In this document: piece after piece, positions 19,192-27,289 of the stretch
Numbering within the stretch: the stretch's first letter is position 1
Layout: each line of letters opens with the position of its first letter
Origin: Allobacillus halotolerans
GTDB lineage: Bacteria > Bacillota > Bacilli > Bacillales > Alkalibacillaceae
DNA length: 45,172 nucleotides
Direction of reading: 5' to 3'
Assembly (NCBI RefSeq): GCF_018967645.1
Contig: NZ_JAHLZF010000021.1
Location: forward strand, 1-45,172
Notes under the pieces: model-generated
Seen by the model: only the letters and a program-made list of their open reading frames with translations
Databases searched by the model: none
Told to the model about the DNA's origin: nothing
Made by a program: the position numbers and the translations under genes

Positions 19192-20646
19192 CTATTTCTT
19201 CCCACTAATCGTAACTAGTTTCTTCACAACAAAATCATCAATCCCGTGGTGTCCGCCTTCTTTTCCGAAACCGGATTGTTTGATTCCTCCGAATGGTGCT
19301 TCTGCGACTGAAGGAAAGACTTCGTTGACGCCGACCATTCCGTATTCCAATGATTCGGATACGCGGAAGGTACGGTCGAGGTTTTCGGTAAAGAAGTATG
19401 CCGCTAAGCCGTATTTTGTATTGTTGGCCGCTTTGATTGCTTCTTCTTCGGTTTTAAACGTTTGAAGCGGTAGAAGCGGACCGAATGTTTCTTCATTCAT
19501 GACTTTCATGTCATCCGTAATATTATCCAGCAGGGTTGGTTCAAAGAAGTGTCCTTCATATTCGCCATCCCACTTAGTTCCTCCACAGAGAATGCGGGCG
19601 CCTTTATCCGTTGCATCAGTTAAATGATCCTGTACTTTTTCGGTGCCGTTTTCGTTAATTAACGGTCCGATATCGACATCGTCGTTTAAACCGTTACCGA
19701 CGTTCAGCTCTTTCACTTTTTCCAATAACACTTTGCTGAATTCTTCTTTAATCGATTCTTGAACATAAACGCGGTTCGCACAAATGCACGTTTGGCCGGC
19801 GTTTCTGAATTTGCTTGCAAGCGTTAAATTAGCTGCTGTTTCTAGGTCAGCATCTTCAAATACGAGAATCGGTGCGTGTCCACCCAATTCCAATGAAACT
19901 TTCTTCAGTTGGTCGGCACTTTCGCGCATTAAGTACTTTCCGACTTCTGTTGATCCGGTGAACGTAATTTTACGTACCTTATCATTTGTTAAAAAGGCTT
20001 CTCCGATTTCTTGTGCTTTTCCAGTCACGAGGTTGAATACGCCTTTTGGAAGACCGGCTTTCTCGAAAATTTTCGCAATCTCAATCGCAGAAAGTGGTGT
20101 TTCCATCGCTGGTTTCAATACAACTGTACATCCGGCTGCCAAAGCAGGTCCGCATTTACGTGTAATCATTGAAGAAGGAAAGTTCCACGGTGTAATCGCA
20201 CCGACGACCCCGACTGGCTGTGGCAAGACGAACTGCCGATTGCCTTCACGGGATGCTGGAATCATTTCTCCGTATATGCGATTTGCTTCTTCGGAATACC
20301 ATTGCAAGAAGCTGGCTGCACCTTTGATCTCACCTTTTGCTTCTTTTAACGGCTTTCCTTGTTCGAGTGTCAGGATTTCACCTAATCGATCGACGTCTTC
20401 CATCATGAGCTCATACGCTCGGTATAAAATATTCGATCGTTTCCGAGGGCTCATTTTTGACCATTCTGGAAAAGCTTCATAAGCCGCGTCGATAGCGTCC
20501 GTCGCATCATCGAAATCTCCATTTGAAACTTCGGTCAGTTTTTCTAACGTGGTTGGATTATCAACGACTTCCGTTTCGCCTGACTTTGCTTCTTTCCATT
20601 CACCATTCACAAAAATACCTTTAGTGTTTGCATCAAAGGTTGTCAT
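19192..20646 (-). CDS. succinate/glutarate-semialdehyde dehydrogenase
   Basis: NAD(P)-dependent aldehyde dehydrogenase of 484 residues, the length of GabD-type semialdehyde dehydrogenases. Motifs are GAITPWNFPSSMI near 155, FTGSTEVGK, the glutamate in SLELGGHAPI, the nucleophilic cysteine in NAGQTCICANR and FGGIKQSGFGKEGG at the C-terminus. As third gene after a CoA-transferase and a glutaryl-CoA-dehydrogenase-like gene, its substrate is most likely glutarate semialdehyde; succinate semialdehyde is the alternative. ATG 20646 follows GGGAGG; the frame opens earlier at 20661 but without a site. Confidence 0.82.
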   Translation of the reverse strand: MTTFDANTKGIFVNGEWKEAKSGETEVVDNPTTLEKLTEVSNGDFDDATDAIDAAYEAFPEWSKMSPRKRSNILYRAYELMMEDVDRLGEILTLEQGKPLKEAKGEIKGAASFLQWYSEEANRIYGEMIPASREGNRQFVLPQPVGVVGAITPWNFPSSMITRKCGPALAAGCTVVLKPAMETPLSAIEIAKIFEKAGLPKGVFNLVTGKAQEIGEAFLTNDKVRKITFTGSTEVGKYLMRESADQLKKVSLELGGHAPILVFEDADLETAANLTLASKFRNAGQTCICANRVYVQESIKEEFSKVLLEKVKELNVGNGLNDDVDIGPLINENGTEKVQDHLTDATDKGARILCGGTKWDGEYEGHFFEPTLLDNITDDMKVMNEETFGPLLPLQTFKTEEEAIKAANNTKYGLAAYFFTENLDRTFRVSESLEYGMVGVNEVFPSVAEAPFGGIKQSGFGKEGGHHGIDDFVVKKLVTISGKK

Positions 20647-20664
20647 GGACATACCTCCCATAGC

Positions 20665-21864
20665 TTATTTGTCTTCACCTGACCAAGCCGGCAGCATCTT
20701 GTTTAATTTTTTATCTTTTCGATAACCGAGAACGTAATCTGCTTGCATCAGTGTATGGATTTCTCGCGTACCTTCATAGATGACCGGTGCTTTGGAATTT
20801 CGTAAGTATCTTTCAACAGGATATTCGCTTGAATAACCATAGGCACCATGGATTTGAACGGCGTCATCTGCTGCTTGGTTCGCAAAATCACAAGCCTGCC
20901 ATTTGGCAAGTGACGTTTCGCGTGTGTTGCGAACTCCCTTGTTCTTCAATTCCCCTGCACGGTAAACGAGTAAACGGCTCATCTGATAGCCGGCTTCCAT
21001 TTTCGCAATCATTTGTTGGACGAGCTGATGCATACCGATTGGCTTACCGAATGTTTCGCGTTCATGGCAGTAGTTTACGCTTGCTTCAATACACGCTTGG
21101 ATGAGCCCGCACGCACCTGCGGCAACCGTAAATCGACCATTGTCTAATGCAGACATCGCGATTTTGAAGCCTTCACCTTCTTCGCCAAGCAGATTTTCTT
21201 TCGGTACTTTAATGTTATCAAAAAAGATCTCTCCTGTGTTACCCGCACGAATTCCAAGTTTTCCTTTAATCCCTTTGGATGAGAAACCTTCCATTGTACG
21301 TTCAACGATAAAGGCGGAGATCCCTTTATGTTTTTTATCTTTGTTATCCGTATAGGCGAAAACGAGGAAGTTGTCGGCAACATCACACAAGGAAATCCAT
21401 GTTTTTTGGCCGTTTAGAATGTAATAATCGCCATCTCTTTTCGCAGTGGTAGACATCGCTGCGACATCAGATCCTGCACCAGGCTCTGTTAAACCGAATG
21501 CGCCGATTTGTTCTCCTTTTGCTTGTGGTACCAGGTATTTTTGCTTTTGTTCTTCATTCGCCCATTGCATGAGTGTCATGCTGTTCAGGCCCGTGTGTAC
21601 GGAAACGGCCGTCCGGAAAGTGGTGTCACCTCGTTCCAACTCTTCACATACGATGGCAAGTGAGTTATAGTCCATGCCGCTGCCGCCGTATTCTTCCGGC
21701 ACACAAACGCCCATCAACCCAAGGTCGGCAAGCTTCTTCCAAATGGCTGGGTCAAAGCTACCTTTCTCATCCCATTCAGCCATGTAAGGCATAATTTCTT
21801 TATCGACGAAATCTCTCGCCGTTTGTCGTAGCATCTTCTGTTCATCACTAAATTCAAAATTCAT
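20665..21864 (-). CDS. acyl-CoA dehydrogenase, glutaryl-CoA dehydrogenase-like
   Basis: FAD enzyme of 399 residues. It has the full acyl-CoA dehydrogenase plan: N-terminal helices, FGLTEPGAGSDVAAM and WISLCDVADNFLVFAYT in the middle, and the C-terminal bundle with the catalytic glutamate (Glu364) in IYEGTREIHTLM. The ending YEGTREIHTLMQADYVLG resembles glutaryl-CoA dehydrogenases more than butyryl-CoA types. Predicted reaction: glutaryl-CoA to crotonyl-CoA and CO2, with electrons passed to ETF. It starts 12 bp after the CoA-transferase stop codon, with GGAGG before the ATG. Confidence 0.8.
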   Translation of the reverse strand: MNFEFSDEQKMLRQTARDFVDKEIMPYMAEWDEKGSFDPAIWKKLADLGLMGVCVPEEYGGSGMDYNSLAIVCEELERGDTTFRTAVSVHTGLNSMTLMQWANEEQKQKYLVPQAKGEQIGAFGLTEPGAGSDVAAMSTTAKRDGDYYILNGQKTWISLCDVADNFLVFAYTDNKDKKHKGISAFIVERTMEGFSSKGIKGKLGIRAGNTGEIFFDNIKVPKENLLGEEGEGFKIAMSALDNGRFTVAAGACGLIQACIEASVNYCHERETFGKPIGMHQLVQQMIAKMEAGYQMSRLLVYRAGELKNKGVRNTRETSLAKWQACDFANQAADDAVQIHGAYGYSSEYPVERYLRNSKAPVIYEGTREIHTLMQADYVLGYRKDKKLNKMLPAWSGEDK

Positions 21865-21876
21865 TTTTCATTCCTC

Positions 21877-23082
21877 CTATATAATATGGTTCTTTTTCAA
21901 TTCATCAATTTCCTCTGTTGAATATCCGATTGTTTGCAGAAGCTCTTCGTTATGCTCACCCGCAGATGGTGGATAGGATTGGTACTGTACTGGTGTTTTT
22001 GAAAGTTTTAATGGACTGCCGACGAGCTTGATGTCTCCTGCAATAGGATGTTCTTGTTCGATAAACATGTCGCGGTGCTGTAGCTGTGGATCTTTCGTTA
22101 ACTCACTTAAGTTTTGGATCGGTCCACACGGAATATTATTTTGCCGGCAAACTTCCGTCCAGTGAGCGGTTGATTCTTGTTTGAACAGGGCATTTAAAAT
22201 AGGACTGAGCTGTCCACGATTCTCGACGCGCTTGGCGTTTGTCTGAAAGCGTTCGTCATCTGCCAGCTCCGAATGCCCGAGTAGTTTGGTTAACTGAGCG
22301 AACTGCCGGTCATTTCCAACTGCAATGACGATACTGCCATCACTCGTATCAAATGTTTGGTAAGGAACGATATTGGCATGATGGTTCCCGAGTCGCTCTG
22401 GAATTTTTCCAGCCATCAAGTAATTGCTCGCAATGTTAACGAGTGAACTGACGGCAGAATCATAGAGGGATATATCGATTTTTTGTCCCTCACCAGACTG
22501 GGTTCGTTCCAACAAGGCACCTTGGATTCCAATACATGCATAAAGCCCCGTCAAAATGTCCGTGATAGCAACACCGACCTTCTGTGGTCCCGATTCCTCC
22601 GTCCCGGTAATACTCATCAAGCCACTCATTGCTTGAATGATGAAATCGTAGCCAGGAAAATCCTTATACGGTCCGGTCTCACCAAATCCAGTAATCGTAC
22701 AATAAACAAGCTCAGGGTTAATTTTTTTCAACTCGTCATATCCGAGATTGAGTCGGTCCATCGTACCCGTCTTAAAATTATTGATGATGACATCACTCTC
22801 TTTGACGAGCTGATGAATCACTCGCTGACCTTCTTCCGATTTCAAGTTAACAGTAAGGCTTTTTTTATTCCGGTTTGCACAAAGGTAATAAGCACTGACT
22901 CCTTCTTGAAAAGGAGGTCCCCAACCGCGCGTCTCATCACTGCCACCAGGCGCTTCCACCTTGATGATTTCAGCTCCGAGGTCGCCCAAAATCATCGTAC
23001 AATACGGCCCGGCAAGTACCCTCGACAAATCAAGAACACGAATCCCTTCCAATGTGTTACTCAGCTTGATCACTCCTCTCAT
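21877..23082 (-). CDS. class III (CaiB/BaiF) CoA-transferase
   Basis: Family III CoA-transferase of up to 401 residues. Motifs are LEGIRVLDLSRVLAGP, GDLGAEIIKVE and GPPFQEG near the start, and the catalytic aspartate (Asp175) in VAITDILTG. First gene of a three-gene operon with the acyl-CoA dehydrogenase and semialdehyde dehydrogenase, so glutarate is the likely acceptor (glutaryl-CoA formation). The start is unusual. ATG 23082 has no ribosome binding site. AGGAG lies inside the frame, 8 bases before a CTG at 23064, where the protein would begin SNTLEGIRV like its relatives. Confidence 0.83.
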   Translation of the reverse strand: MRGVIKLSNTLEGIRVLDLSRVLAGPYCTMILGDLGAEIIKVEAPGGSDETRGWGPPFQEGVSAYYLCANRNKKSLTVNLKSEEGQRVIHQLVKESDVIINNFKTGTMDRLNLGYDELKKINPELVYCTITGFGETGPYKDFPGYDFIIQAMSGLMSITGTEESGPQKVGVAITDILTGLYACIGIQGALLERTQSGEGQKIDISLYDSAVSSLVNIASNYLMAGKIPERLGNHHANIVPYQTFDTSDGSIVIAVGNDRQFAQLTKLLGHSELADDERFQTNAKRVENRGQLSPILNALFKQESTAHWTEVCRQNNIPCGPIQNLSELTKDPQLQHRDMFIEQEHPIAGDIKLVGSPLKLSKTPVQYQSYPPSAGEHNEELLQTIGYSTEEIDELKKNHII

Positions 23083-23094
23083 TTAACATCAGTC

Positions 23095-23281
23095 ATAAAA
23101 CCATTAAAAAAAGCCAGCACAAAGTTATTAGTCATCCGACTAAAAACAATGAACTGGCTTCACATTCGCCTTGCATCTCCTCGGCAACAAGGAGTTTCGG
23201 CTATGGAACAGTTTTAGTTATTTGAAACATTTTCAGCATCCAAGGGAGAATAACTGCTTGTGACAGTTTAACCTTGGTTTG
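23095..23281 (-). ncRNA. structured attenuator-like leader of the CoA-transferase operon
   Basis: Read on the minus strand, the leader starts near 23281. It forms CCAAGG/CCTTGG enclosing AACTG/CAGTT, a TGAAA/TTTCA hairpin and CTCCTT/AGGAG. It ends in a terminator, AAGCCAG/CTGGCTT plus seven T (23104-23160), with an inner TTAGTC/GACTAA hairpin. An upstream AACTG can pair with the CAGTT inside the 5' arm of the terminator, giving mutually exclusive folds. The layout is that of a riboswitch or protein-controlled attenuator. It does not match the lysine riboswitch or any other class I can recall. Confidence 0.6.
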
Positions 23282-23287
23282 TTATCT

Positions 23288-23315
23288 ATTTTACAATATT
23301 CAGAAATAAATGCAA
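23288..23315 (-). promoter_or_regulatory. promoter of the CoA-transferase leader
   Basis: On the minus strand TTGCAT (23315-23310), a 16-bp spacer and TAAAAT (23293-23288). Confidence 0.6.
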
Positions 23316-23352
23316 TGATGAATGGAAAGTTTTTCTGCGAAGTGTTTTGGAA

Positions 23353-23697
23353 GGCTCATATATTGAGAGATTGGAAGCATATCTTGCCCGTTTGGTCGCA
23401 TATTTTCCCAAGTTGGTCGCATAACCGAAGAAGGAGGGAGCATATCCGCCACAAGAAGGTGCATATTTCACTGATACGGGCGCATATGACACGTTGATCG
23501 CTGTCGAGAATCCGTAAGATAAGCTCAATTTCACATTTCCATAAAGGCTCATATTTTCAAAGATTCGTCTCATATTATTCCTACCAGGGCACATATTCAC
23601 CGAAACTGGTCACATAATACTACACGCAGGGAGCATATCCGCAAGTCCTGGGCGCAAATTTTAAAATCTCGGGCACATATCCTTAGCGCGCATCGAC
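23353..23697 (+). repeat. 21-bp tandem array D (two blocks of 7 units)
   Basis: The core GCATAT (or CACATAT) recurs with its CAT at 23357, 23378, 23399, 23420, 23441, 23462 and 23483. After a degenerate 68-bp step it recurs at 23551, 23572, 23593, 23614, 23635, 23656 and 23677. Both blocks keep 21-bp spacing, but the second is out of phase by 5 bp. Units often end GG, giving GGTCGCATA or GGGCGCATA. The array lies directly after the regulator gene at 23739 (minus strand), for which no clear terminator is seen. Confidence 0.9.
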
Positions 23698-23738
23698 CTT
23701 TTATGACCGCCAACTTTCCTCTAATAGTACTTTCCCTT

Positions 23739-24914
23739 TCAACTGCTAGCCTTCCGCTGCAAATAATAATAAAGCATTGATGCGAGTTTGAAATTTTTAT
23801 AGGGAATGCCTGTCATTCGCTCTACTTTATTGAGTCGATAGAGTAGGGTGTTTCGGTGGACGAAAAGTTGTTCTGCCGCCTCGCTAATATTCATATTGCA
23901 TTCCAAATAAGTCGTGAAGTTCTTGATCAACTCTGCACTAGCCGGATCTTCCATCAATGGCTGGAGGATCATTTCAAGTGGTTCTTCCAGTAGTTGGGTT
24001 GATCCGTCATAAAATAAATTTGCAAGTATATACGGATCTAAACAATGATAGGCTCCACCATTCAAACCATTTCTCTTTGCAAAACGAATGAGTAGATCGG
24101 CCTTTTGATAGGAGTTTGTCAATTCACCGATGGAAGATACGAGAGGACCTGCGGCAATAGATATTTCTTTGATTGATAAACGGTTTGCTTGCTCCGAGAA
24201 ACGTTTCGCTTGTGCATCGAACGCTTTCAATTGCTCTTTATAGTCTTCAATTCCATAGGATGGTTTGCACAAGACAATTCGATCATTATTCAAAAAAGCG
24301 CATAAATCATCATGATTGTTGAATATATTTTTCATAAGGTGAATGAAGCGGTATTTAATTTCATCTAACGTTAACGTTTTTTGGTTAATTGTCGACAATG
24401 AATGACCAAAATCAGCCACGATGATGAAGCGGGTTTTCGAATGTGGGATATTCATCATTTCACAGTAATCAATGATTTTTTCTTTTTCAGCATCGGGTGT
24501 AAACAAGACATAATGCAAAAATGTTTCCATATGACTGATTTCAAATGTGCGACGTTGTTGGTGTGCAGCCTCGTTCCACATCATTTCAATGTAGCTTTTC
24601 ACTAACAGAGCATACTTTTCGACTTCTTTTGGGTCTCCAATGATCCCTAAAACACCGATCGTCTCAAAGTCGAAATGGAGGGGAACCGCTGCGCCGGGAT
24701 AAATATTTTTTGTATGGTCGGTCGTTGATTCGTCAAATAAGACAAGTTTATTTTCCAAGATGACTTGTTGTGAAGGCTCATGGTATGTACCAATCCTGCG
24801 AGAATCAGAATCCCCGACAATCAAGCCTTGATCATCTGTGAGACTAATAGAAAAAGGTAACACATTTGAAACCGCTTTCACAGCCTTTTGTGCAAACTGT
24901 ACAAATTCGTTCAC
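23739..24914 (-). CDS. CdaR/PucR-type transcriptional regulator
   Basis: Regulator of about 391 residues. It has an N-terminal sugar-diacid-recognition-like domain (VLPFSISLTDDQGLIVGDSDSRRIGTYHE), a central GGDEF-like region and a C-terminal PucR helix-turn-helix (NISEAAEQLFVHRNTLLYRLNKVERMTGI). Members usually activate a neighbouring catabolic gene set in response to its substrate; PutR of B. subtilis, for proline use, belongs to this superfamily. It is divergent from the oxidase-reductase-symporter genes at 25082, its likely targets. GTG 24914 follows GGAG; a TTG 18 bp upstream is a weaker choice. Confidence 0.87.
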   Translation of the reverse strand: MNEFVQFAQKAVKAVSNVLPFSISLTDDQGLIVGDSDSRRIGTYHEPSQQVILENKLVLFDESTTDHTKNIYPGAAVPLHFDFETIGVLGIIGDPKEVEKYALLVKSYIEMMWNEAAHQQRRTFEISHMETFLHYVLFTPDAEKEKIIDYCEMMNIPHSKTRFIIVADFGHSLSTINQKTLTLDEIKYRFIHLMKNIFNNHDDLCAFLNNDRIVLCKPSYGIEDYKEQLKAFDAQAKRFSEQANRLSIKEISIAAGPLVSSIGELTNSYQKADLLIRFAKRNGLNGGAYHCLDPYILANLFYDGSTQLLEEPLEMILQPLMEDPASAELIKNFTTYLECNMNISEAAEQLFVHRNTLLYRLNKVERMTGIPYKNFKLASMLYYYLQRKASS

Positions 24915-25081
24915 CTTACACACTCCGTTCAACTGACAATTTATATTTATTTTACCATATCACAAAACATTTTTAATAGTAATAATTTTCATTTAATTTA
25001 TGCAAGTTAACCATAGTCAACAATCAAATATTTTTTGTACGATAAAAAGAAACAATATTCTGACATTATGGAGGGAGCGTC

Positions 25082-26245
25082 ATGAGACAGACAGATCTCA
25101 TTATTATCGGTGGAGGCGTAATCGGTTCCAGCGTTGCTTATCATTTATTAAAAGAAGGTTTTGAAGGTGAAATATTAATTTTTGAAAAAGATTCGCTTTA
25201 TGAATATTCATCTACGCCACGTAGTGCCGGAGGAATCAGACAACTGTTCACGACTGCCATCAACATCCAGATCAGTCGTTATTCATTGCAAAAATACTTG
25301 ACGTTTCCAGAAGATATGGCTGTCAACGGAGAACCAGCAGAAATTGACTTTAGACAACACGGATATTTCTTTCTAGCTCAAGATGAAAATTGGGCGGAAT
25401 TAAAAGCGCAAGCAGAGTTACAGCGGAATTATGGTGTGCCGTCTGAACTATTAACACCTGACGAACTGCAAAATGTTATTCCTGAATTAACGACCGATGA
25501 CTTAGTTGGTGGGCTGTATTGTGCGGAAGACGGTTATTTGGATCCATACTCAGTCATGCAAGGATATGCAAAAAATGCCAAGCAATTAGGAGCAACCTTT
25601 GTCAATGAACAAGTCGAACGTATTACCCACGAATCTGGTGTCGTGACGGGGATTGAAACAAAAGATGGCAATCGCTATCAAGCACCGCAAGTCATTAATT
25701 GTGCGGGTGGTTGGGCAGCGCAAATCAGTGAGAATAGTGGTTTTCCAATCCCTGTCATCCCACTTAAACGACAAATTATCCAATTCGATATTGAAGAACC
25801 CCTTGCTAAGCAACTTCCATTGACCGTAGACCCGTCAGGTGTTTATTTCCGTCATGAAGGACAATATTTCATCAGTGGTTTTAGTGAAAAAGTGACACCT
25901 GGGTTCGATTTTTCTTGGAAACGTTCCTTCTTTATGGAGCAACTATGGCCTATTCTCGGACACCGCGTCAAGAATTTTGAGCATGCAAAAATCATCAGCG
26001 GCTGGGCGGGATTGTATGCCCATAATACAGAGGATCAAAATGCAATTGTCGGAGAGCACCCTGAGGCCAAGGGCTATTATATGGCTTGTGGTTTTAGTGG
26101 CCATGGGATGCAACAAGCTCCAGCAGTCGGCCAATGTCTTGCTGAGTTAATCCATTATGGTCAATATGAAACGCTGGATCTGCGTCCACTTCGCTTTGAA
26201 CGATTCAAAGAGAATGATCTATTGATTGAAGGAGCTATTGTCTAA
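25082..26245 (+). CDS. FAD-dependent amine/amino-acid oxidase (DAO family)
   Basis: Protein of 387 residues with the N-terminal dinucleotide-binding IIGGGVIGSSVAYHL (residues 8-22) and the DAO-family fold typical of sarcosine oxidase, D-amino-acid and D-hydroxyproline dehydrogenases. The second half shows GGWAAQIS and the C-terminal GFSGHGMQQAPAVGQ that closes the FAD site. The substrate is an amino or imino acid whose identity the sequence does not give. The next gene encodes an ornithine-cyclodeaminase/ketimine-reductase-family protein, so a cyclic imino acid is attractive. ATG 25082 follows ATGGAGGGAG. Confidence 0.82.
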   Translation: MRQTDLIIIGGGVIGSSVAYHLLKEGFEGEILIFEKDSLYEYSSTPRSAGGIRQLFTTAINIQISRYSLQKYLTFPEDMAVNGEPAEIDFRQHGYFFLAQDENWAELKAQAELQRNYGVPSELLTPDELQNVIPELTTDDLVGGLYCAEDGYLDPYSVMQGYAKNAKQLGATFVNEQVERITHESGVVTGIETKDGNRYQAPQVINCAGGWAAQISENSGFPIPVIPLKRQIIQFDIEEPLAKQLPLTVDPSGVYFRHEGQYFISGFSEKVTPGFDFSWKRSFFMEQLWPILGHRVKNFEHAKIISGWAGLYAHNTEDQNAIVGEHPEAKGYYMACGFSGHGMQQAPAVGQCLAELIHYGQYETLDLRPLRFERFKENDLLIEGAIV

Positions 26246-26276
26246 CATCTATTTAATGAAAGGGGGATTTCTTATT

Positions 26277-27254
26277 ATGCTTTATCTCAATCAGCAAACA
26301 ATCGAGTCATCGATCACGATGGAAGAAATGATTGATGCGATGGAAGAAGCTTACCTGATTTATGCTGACAAAAATTATCAAATGCCTACACGGATGCAGG
26401 TTCAGCAAGATACGAATACGATGATTCTTATGCCGTGTATTACGGACCAAGCAATCGCAACGAAATTGCTCACATCTTTTCCGGAAAATAAAGATAAACC
26501 TGTGATTCAAGGGCTCGTGATCTTGAACGATAGCCAAAACGGTGAAGTGTTAGCGATCATGGATGGAAACTTTATTACCGGATTCCGAACGGGTGCGCTT
26601 GGTGGTGCTGCCGTACGAAGACTTGCAAAACCAGATGCTGAGCGCCTTGCAGTCATTGGTGCGGGTGTTCAAGGATTTTATCAAACATTAGCCGCTTGTG
26701 CAGCACGGGATTTTAAGGAGATCTATATCACAAATCGAACGTATGAGAAGTTGGAACCTTTGATCGAACGGCTGTATGAAAGGTTACCGGATGATATAGC
26801 CATTTATCCTTGTCATTCTGCTGAGGAAGCGATTCAACATGCGGATGTCGTCATTACCGCAACGTCTTCCCATGATCCTGTATTACCTGACGACCAAGAG
26901 TTACTAAAAGGTAAATTGATTGTTGGGATTGGTTCTTTTCAACCAAGTATGCGTGAATTTCCACAACAATTATACGCACTATGTGATCACTTTTTCGTCG
27001 ATAGTGAAGACGCGATGAAAGAGTGTGGCGATGTCATTCAAGCGGTTGAATCTAATTGGTTTGTGAAAGAAGACATTCATGAATTTTCGGATGTCGTTCA
27101 AATAAATAGTTTTGATGCTGGTGAATATTGGAGAAATAATCCAGAGGGGAGTGTGGTTTTTAAGTCAACTGGAATGGGATTATTTGATGTTGTTGCTGCG
27201 AATGTGATTCATGACAAAGTGATGTTGAGTGAAGTGGGTACCAAACTTGAATGA
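26277..27254 (+). CDS. ornithine cyclodeaminase / ketimine reductase family protein
   Basis: NAD(P)-binding protein of 325 residues of the ornithine cyclodeaminase / mu-crystallin family, which includes true cyclodeaminases, alanine dehydrogenases, opine-type enzymes and pyrroline-2-carboxylate reductases. Visible are the N-terminal MQVQQDTNTMILMPC, GFRTGALGGAAVRRLA and the Rossmann motif AVIGAGVQGFYQ near residue 130. Between an imine-forming oxidase and a symporter, reduction of a cyclic imine is plausible. ATG 26277 lies 9 bases after AAAGGGGGA; the frame opens earlier, overlapping the oxidase gene. Confidence 0.8.
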   Translation: MLYLNQQTIESSITMEEMIDAMEEAYLIYADKNYQMPTRMQVQQDTNTMILMPCITDQAIATKLLTSFPENKDKPVIQGLVILNDSQNGEVLAIMDGNFITGFRTGALGGAAVRRLAKPDAERLAVIGAGVQGFYQTLAACAARDFKEIYITNRTYEKLEPLIERLYERLPDDIAIYPCHSAEEAIQHADVVITATSSHDPVLPDDQELLKGKLIVGIGSFQPSMREFPQQLYALCDHFFVDSEDAMKECGDVIQAVESNWFVKEDIHEFSDVVQINSFDAGEYWRNNPEGSVVFKSTGMGLFDVVAANVIHDKVMLSEVGTKLE

Positions 27255-27289
27255 TCAGTAAAGGCTTAGCCTAAAAAAGGGGATTTTCG

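Noticed and set aside
22483-23217. 244-codon plus-strand frame opposite the CoA-transferase gene
   Set aside because: Shadow of the real minus-strand gene and its leader; no domain or ribosome binding site.
23095-23281. Lysine riboswitch
   Set aside because: Attractive because of the pathway, and GCCGAA occurs, but the AGAGGNGC, GCTGG..GTGC and AAGGCTGTCAAGA blocks of the class are absent.
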